Below, piece after piece: positions 60,840-64,000 of a DNA stretch of 64,000 nt. The notes below the pieces were generated by a model, which saw nothing but the letters and a program-made list of their open reading frames with translations, had not been told where the DNA came from and did not search any database. A program made the position numbers and the translations under genes. The first letter of the stretch is position 1; each line of letters starts with the position of its first letter. Source of the stretch: Palauibacter sp022826685 (GTDB lineage: Bacteria > Gemmatimonadota > Gemmatimonadetes > Palauibacterales > Palauibacteraceae); assembly GCF_965221685.1 (NCBI RefSeq), contig NZ_OZ244907.1; one strand, 5' to 3'.

Positions 60840-62117
60840 GTGCTCCCGCGCGTCCTGGTCCGGCTCGCCCTCAGGAACCTGCGCCGTTATCTGCGCCGCA
60901 CGGTGCTGACCGCCTCGGCGATGATCGTCGGCGGCGCATTCCTGGTCTGGTCGATCACGGTCGACGACGGCAGTCACGAGCAGTGGATCGATTCCGGGGT
61001 GCGCATGGGGAGCGGACACATGACCGTCGAGCGGCCCGAGTACCGGCTGAGCCCTCAGATCGACAACCGGCTGACGACGGACGTCCGCCGCGCCGCGGAG
61101 CAGGCGCTGGCCTCTCCGGAGATCGCGCCGCATGTCGTGACAACGTCCGCCAGGCTCGGCATCAACGGACTGGCGAGTTCGGCGGCGGGTGCGCGCCCGG
61201 CGCAGATCGTGGGGGTCGACCCCGTCGCCGAAGCGGGTTTCGGCACGATCGACGATGCGGTGGTCGAAGGGCGCTACCTCGAGCCCGATGATCGGCTGGC
61301 GGCCTATGTCGGCGCCGATCTGGCCCGCAGTCTGGGACTCGAGACCGGATCGCGCTTCGTCGTGCAGGCGCAGGGCGCCGATGGCGAGATTACGGGGCAG
61401 CTGCTCCACGTGGTGGGGATCTTCCGCAGCCGCGTGTCCGCCATCGACCAGGCGACGATCCACATCACGCTCGCGACAGCCGGCGAGTGGCTCGGTTCCG
61501 GGAGCGACGTGACCAACGTCGCGGTCGTCCTGGAGAGCAGTGACAGGATCCGATGGGTCTCCAGCCGCCTGGCGCTGGCGCTGGCCGAGCCGGTGGAACG
61601 CGGCGAGGCCCGCGTCGTTGGGTGGCGCGAGGCGAACCCTGTCCTGGCGGCGGGGATCGCGATCGACGAGTTCGGAAATTACGTGATTCAGGGATTCCTG
61701 TTCGTCATCATCGCGTTCGGGATCGTCAACACGGTGCTGATGTCGGTGATGCATCGCCAACGCGAGTTCGGCGTGCTTCAGGCGCAGGGGCTGACGCCGG
61801 GTCAGACGGGCGCCGTCGTTCTCATCGAAGGTCTCACGCTGTCCGCCGTCAGCGGGCTGGTCGGCGTGGGCCTGGGACTCCTGGGCACCTGGTATTTCTT
61901 CGGCGACGGGCTCGACACGTCGGTCTTCATGCAGGACATCGACGAGTTGACATTCGCGGGGGCCGCCGTTGACCCTATCATCGTCCCGATCTTCGGGGTG
62001 CGGCGCATCGCTCAGATTGTCGCCTTCATTCTCGGCATTGGCATTCTCGCCTCGGTCTATCCGGCGCTGCGCGCCGCCCGGGTCAACGTTGCCGAGGCGA
62101 TGAAGTTCGATCGATAG
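60840..62117 (+). CDS. FtsX-type ABC permease (LolC/E-MacB-like)
   Basis: The 425-residue permease has one N-terminal helix (LTASAMIVGGAFLVWSI), a MacB_PCD-like periplasmic domain (about residues 45-270: SGHMTVERPEYRLSPQ, GVDPVAEAGFGTIDDAVVEG) and three C-terminal helices (GFLFVIIAFGIVNTVLMSV and on) ending RAARVNVAEAMKFDR. It is intact and closely parallels the interrupted permease before it, so the complex is probably a heterodimer as in LolCDE. It starts at GTG 60840 two bases after the previous stop. The ATPase follows after 106 bases. Confidence 0.88.
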   Translation: MLPRVLVRLALRNLRRYLRRTVLTASAMIVGGAFLVWSITVDDGSHEQWIDSGVRMGSGHMTVERPEYRLSPQIDNRLTTDVRRAAEQALASPEIAPHVVTTSARLGINGLASSAAGARPAQIVGVDPVAEAGFGTIDDAVVEGRYLEPDDRLAAYVGADLARSLGLETGSRFVVQAQGADGEITGQLLHVVGIFRSRVSAIDQATIHITLATAGEWLGSGSDVTNVAVVLESSDRIRWVSSRLALALAEPVERGEARVVGWREANPVLAAGIAIDEFGNYVIQGFLFVIIAFGIVNTVLMSVMHRQREFGVLQAQGLTPGQTGAVVLIEGLTLSAVSGLVGVGLGLLGTWYFFGDGLDTSVFMQDIDELTFAGAAVDPIIVPIFGVRRIAQIVAFILGIGILASVYPALRAARVNVAEAMKFDR

Positions 62118-62223
62118 CCGCTCTCTTGCCGGCCCCTCGCCGCGGAAGGAGAATCGGCCCCGGCGGCTGGCCGCGTGCCGGGGCCGTGGGCGGCGGATGG
62201 TATTCAACTTGATATGAGGTGTC

Positions 62224-62925
62224 ATGGCAGTGCGCGATACGGTAGCCGCCCGGACCGACGGCGTCTGGAAGGTCTTCGAGCAGGAAGCCGAATCTGTGCA
62301 GGCGGTCCGCGACGTCAGCCTGACCATAGAGCGTGGCGAGTTCACCGCGCTCGCGGGGCCTTCGGGCTCCGGCAAGACGACGCTGCTGAATCTGATCGGT
62401 GGCCTCACCCGCCCCACGCAGGGACGGGTCTGGGTCGCCGGGCGCGAGGTGAGCCGCATGTCGAACCAGGAGCTGGCGCGGCTCCGGCTCGAGGAGGTGG
62501 GCTTCGTCTTCCAGGCCTATAACCTGCTCCCCGTGCTCACGGCGTTGGAGAATGCGGAATTCCCGATGCTCCTCCAGGGCGTGCACGCGGAGGAGCGTCA
62601 GGCGCGGGTCCGGGAACTCTTTGCGCGGACGGGAATGGAAGGACTCGAAGACCGGCGACCGGGCAAGCTGTCCGGCGGCCAGCAGCAGCGCGTCGCCGTC
62701 GTGCGTGCGGTGGCCAGCCGCCCGGCCCTGGTGCTCGCGGACGAGCCGACGGCGAACCTCGACTCGGTCACCAGCGAAGCGCTCCTCGATGTCATGGGCG
62801 AGCTGAATCGCGACCTCGGCGTGACCTTCGTCTTCGCCACCCACGACAGCCGCGTCATGGAGCGGTCTCGGCGTCTGGTCCGCATGGTCGACGGCACCGT
62901 GCGCGACGACGAACGCCGATCCTAG
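62224..62925 (+). CDS. LolD/MacB-type ABC ATPase
   Basis: The 233-residue ATPase has Walker A LAGPSGSGKTTLLNLIGGL near residue 45, Q-loop GFVFQAYNLLPVLTALENA, signature KLSGGQQQRVAVVRAV near 145, Walker B LVLADEPTANLDSVTSE and H-loop VFATHDSRVMER. This is the MacB/LolD subfamily, which powers FtsX-type permeases working mechanically on periplasmic lipids or lipoproteins. It completes the LolA-like/permease/permease/ATPase operon. Because one permease gene is cut by the mobile element, this ATPase may lack a normal partner in this strain. Confidence 0.88.
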   Translation: MAVRDTVAARTDGVWKVFEQEAESVQAVRDVSLTIERGEFTALAGPSGSGKTTLLNLIGGLTRPTQGRVWVAGREVSRMSNQELARLRLEEVGFVFQAYNLLPVLTALENAEFPMLLQGVHAEERQARVRELFARTGMEGLEDRRPGKLSGGQQQRVAVVRAVASRPALVLADEPTANLDSVTSEALLDVMGELNRDLGVTFVFATHDSRVMERSRRLVRMVDGTVRDDERRS

Positions 62926-62971
62926 CAAGCCGCACTGAACACCGCACCGGTCATCGCTTGAGGCGCGAGCA

Positions 62972-64000
62972 ATGGACATCCACGAGGCGATAGCGATCAG
63001 CCAGGAGCGACTGGCGGGCGAAGGCGCCACGATGCATGACCTGCTCGGGCACCTGCGAGACAGAATCTCTCCCGTTCTGATCGGGGAGCAGGAGTGGGAA
63101 CACCTGCTGGCACGGGCGGGGACCCTGCCGATAACCATGGGTGCCCAGCCGTTTGGTTTCGAGCTGCCGTTGCACGACAGTCGGCCGCGGGCGGATTTCG
63201 GAGTCTCGCTGGCGAGCGGCAACCGGTCGGGCGCGTTTTTCGAAGAGAGGGCGCGACACGATCCGGCGGATCACACGGCAGCGGCGGTCCGTCGCCTGTT
63301 TCGCAGCATGGAGGCCGCGGACTCGCCCCTGCGCGCGATTGTCGGCCGCAAGTTGATGCTGGAATACGACATCGGGTCGGGCGGCGATGGCGATCCGCAG
63401 CCGGGGATGTTCCTGCGGCCCAACGAACGCATGATCTTCGGCGGCGCCGGGCAGCAGCACGACGTCGGCGTCGTGGTCGACGGCCTCGTGGCCTGTCACG
63501 GCCTGGAACCGAGCGCCGCAGAGCGGAGCAACGCCGAGCGGGTGTACCTGACGCAACCGGAAGACACTCGCCTCGACTCGTTCGGCCTGTTTCCGTCACG
63601 CGCACGCACGATCCGCCTGGCGATCATGGGCTTTGCCGGGCAGCGGGATGTCCGTTCCTTCCTCGAGGGTATCGCCTGGCCCGGGAACATCGCGACCGTG
63701 GAGACGGTGCTTGCACGCTTCGGCGAGCGCACGCACATCGTCAGGACCGGCGTGAACGTCGACGTGCAGGCGGATGGCATCGGTCCGACGCTCGGCCTGA
63801 CGCCCATAGTCAAGCAGAGATATGCGGCTGCTTCCCGGGTCTGGATCGATGGCCTGACGGATTGGCAGCCGGTGCTGGAGGCCCTGCGCCACGAGGACCG
63901 TGTCGTGCCGGAGAAAGTCGCGGCGCTGGCCGGCTGGGTCTCGCAACCGACCATTCTGTTCGGCAGGACCGGGCGGTTCGTACTCTTGCGCGGAATTCAC
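62972..64000 (+). CDS. Unrecognised protein, C-terminus beyond the window
   Basis: An open frame of 343 codons runs from ATG 62972 to the window end without a stop, and there is no credible gene on the other strand. The peptide starts MDIHEAIAISQERLAGEGAT and has no signal peptide or membrane helix. Segments such as LPLHDSRPRADFGVSLASGN, RTIRLAIMGFAGQRDVRSF and the last visible TILFGRTGRFVLLRGIH do not match a family I know. It follows the ATPase gene by 46 bases in the same direction. It is less likely to belong to the Lol-like operon than to begin a new unit. Confidence 0.65.
   Translation, partial: MDIHEAIAISQERLAGEGATMHDLLGHLRDRISPVLIGEQEWEHLLARAGTLPITMGAQPFGFELPLHDSRPRADFGVSLASGNRSGAFFEERARHDPADHTAAAVRRLFRSMEAADSPLRAIVGRKLMLEYDIGSGGDGDPQPGMFLRPNERMIFGGAGQQHDVGVVVDGLVACHGLEPSAAERSNAERVYLTQPEDTRLDSFGLFPSRARTIRLAIMGFAGQRDVRSFLEGIAWPGNIATVETVLARFGERTHIVRTGVNVDVQADGIGPTLGLTPIVKQRYAAASRVWIDGLTDWQPVLEALRHEDRVVPEKVAALAGWVSQPTILFGRTGRFVLLRGIH

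Noticed and set aside
1..64000. CRISPR arrays, rRNA, tRNA and insertion sequences
   Set aside because: I found no spaced direct-repeat array, no rRNA segment, no tRNA-like cloverleaf with a recognisable T-loop, and no transposase.

Overview
This window is a GC-rich bacterial chromosome segment with short intergenic gaps and many overlapping start/stop codons (GTGA, ATGA, TGATG, TAGTG). The gene content points to a Gram-negative (diderm) aerobe: LPS-export genes, TonB receptors, outer-membrane barrels, many lipobox lipoproteins and twin-arginine (Tat) signals. A PorX-type response regulator, DUF5916 and DUF4159 proteins, and GMC/Gfo-Idh-MocA/sodium-symporter genes fit Gemmatimonadota, possibly a marine or host-associated lineage. 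That assignment is inference; no rRNA or other phylogenetic marker is present. I saw no rRNA, tRNA, CRISPR array or insertion sequence.

Layout. 1-9.9 kb: a six-gene minus-strand operon for envelope glycolipid (family 9 glycosyltransferase, PorX, MsbA-like exporter, LpxL-like acyltransferase, family 2 glycosyltransferase, DUF3108), divergent from lptF-lptG. 9.9-19.3 kb: GDP-mannose dehydratase, a UvrC-like half protein, threonine dehydratase, a cobalamin riboswitch controlling a BtuB-like receptor, a TVP38 membrane protein, a DmpA-type peptidase and an outer-membrane protein. 19.4-27.5 kb: a sugar-oxidation group (GMC dehydrogenase with its small subunit, two Tat-exported Gfo/Idh/MocA proteins, a solute:sodium symporter). 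27.6-33.2 kb: exported redox proteins (thioredoxin-like, di-haem peroxidase, cupredoxin), a TauD-type dioxygenase and an amidohydrolase. 33.2-41.3 kb: a complete Liv-type ABC importer interleaved with two acyl-CoA ligases. 41.4-52.1 kb: mixed genes including a carbamoylase, acetamidase, beta-lactamase-like protein, DUF5916 barrel, TenA, ApaG and a Tat-signal aminotransferase. 52.2-62.9 kb: a LolA-like protein, two FtsX-type permeases and a LolD/MacB ATPase. The last gene runs off the window.

The main discovery is a 6,630-bp integrative mobilizable element (53299-59928) inserted inside the first permease gene. It is bounded by a 7-bp direct repeat (CGAAGCG), and removing one copy plus the insert exactly restores a 418-codon permease. 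The element carries a tyrosine integrase, a MobC/MobA mobilization pair with an oriT-like repeat region, and a minus-strand cargo of a C5-cytosine methyltransferase, a PD-(D/E)XK restriction endonuclease (ApaLI-like) and a HEPN-motif protein, all overlapping. The cargo is visibly less GC-rich than its surroundings.
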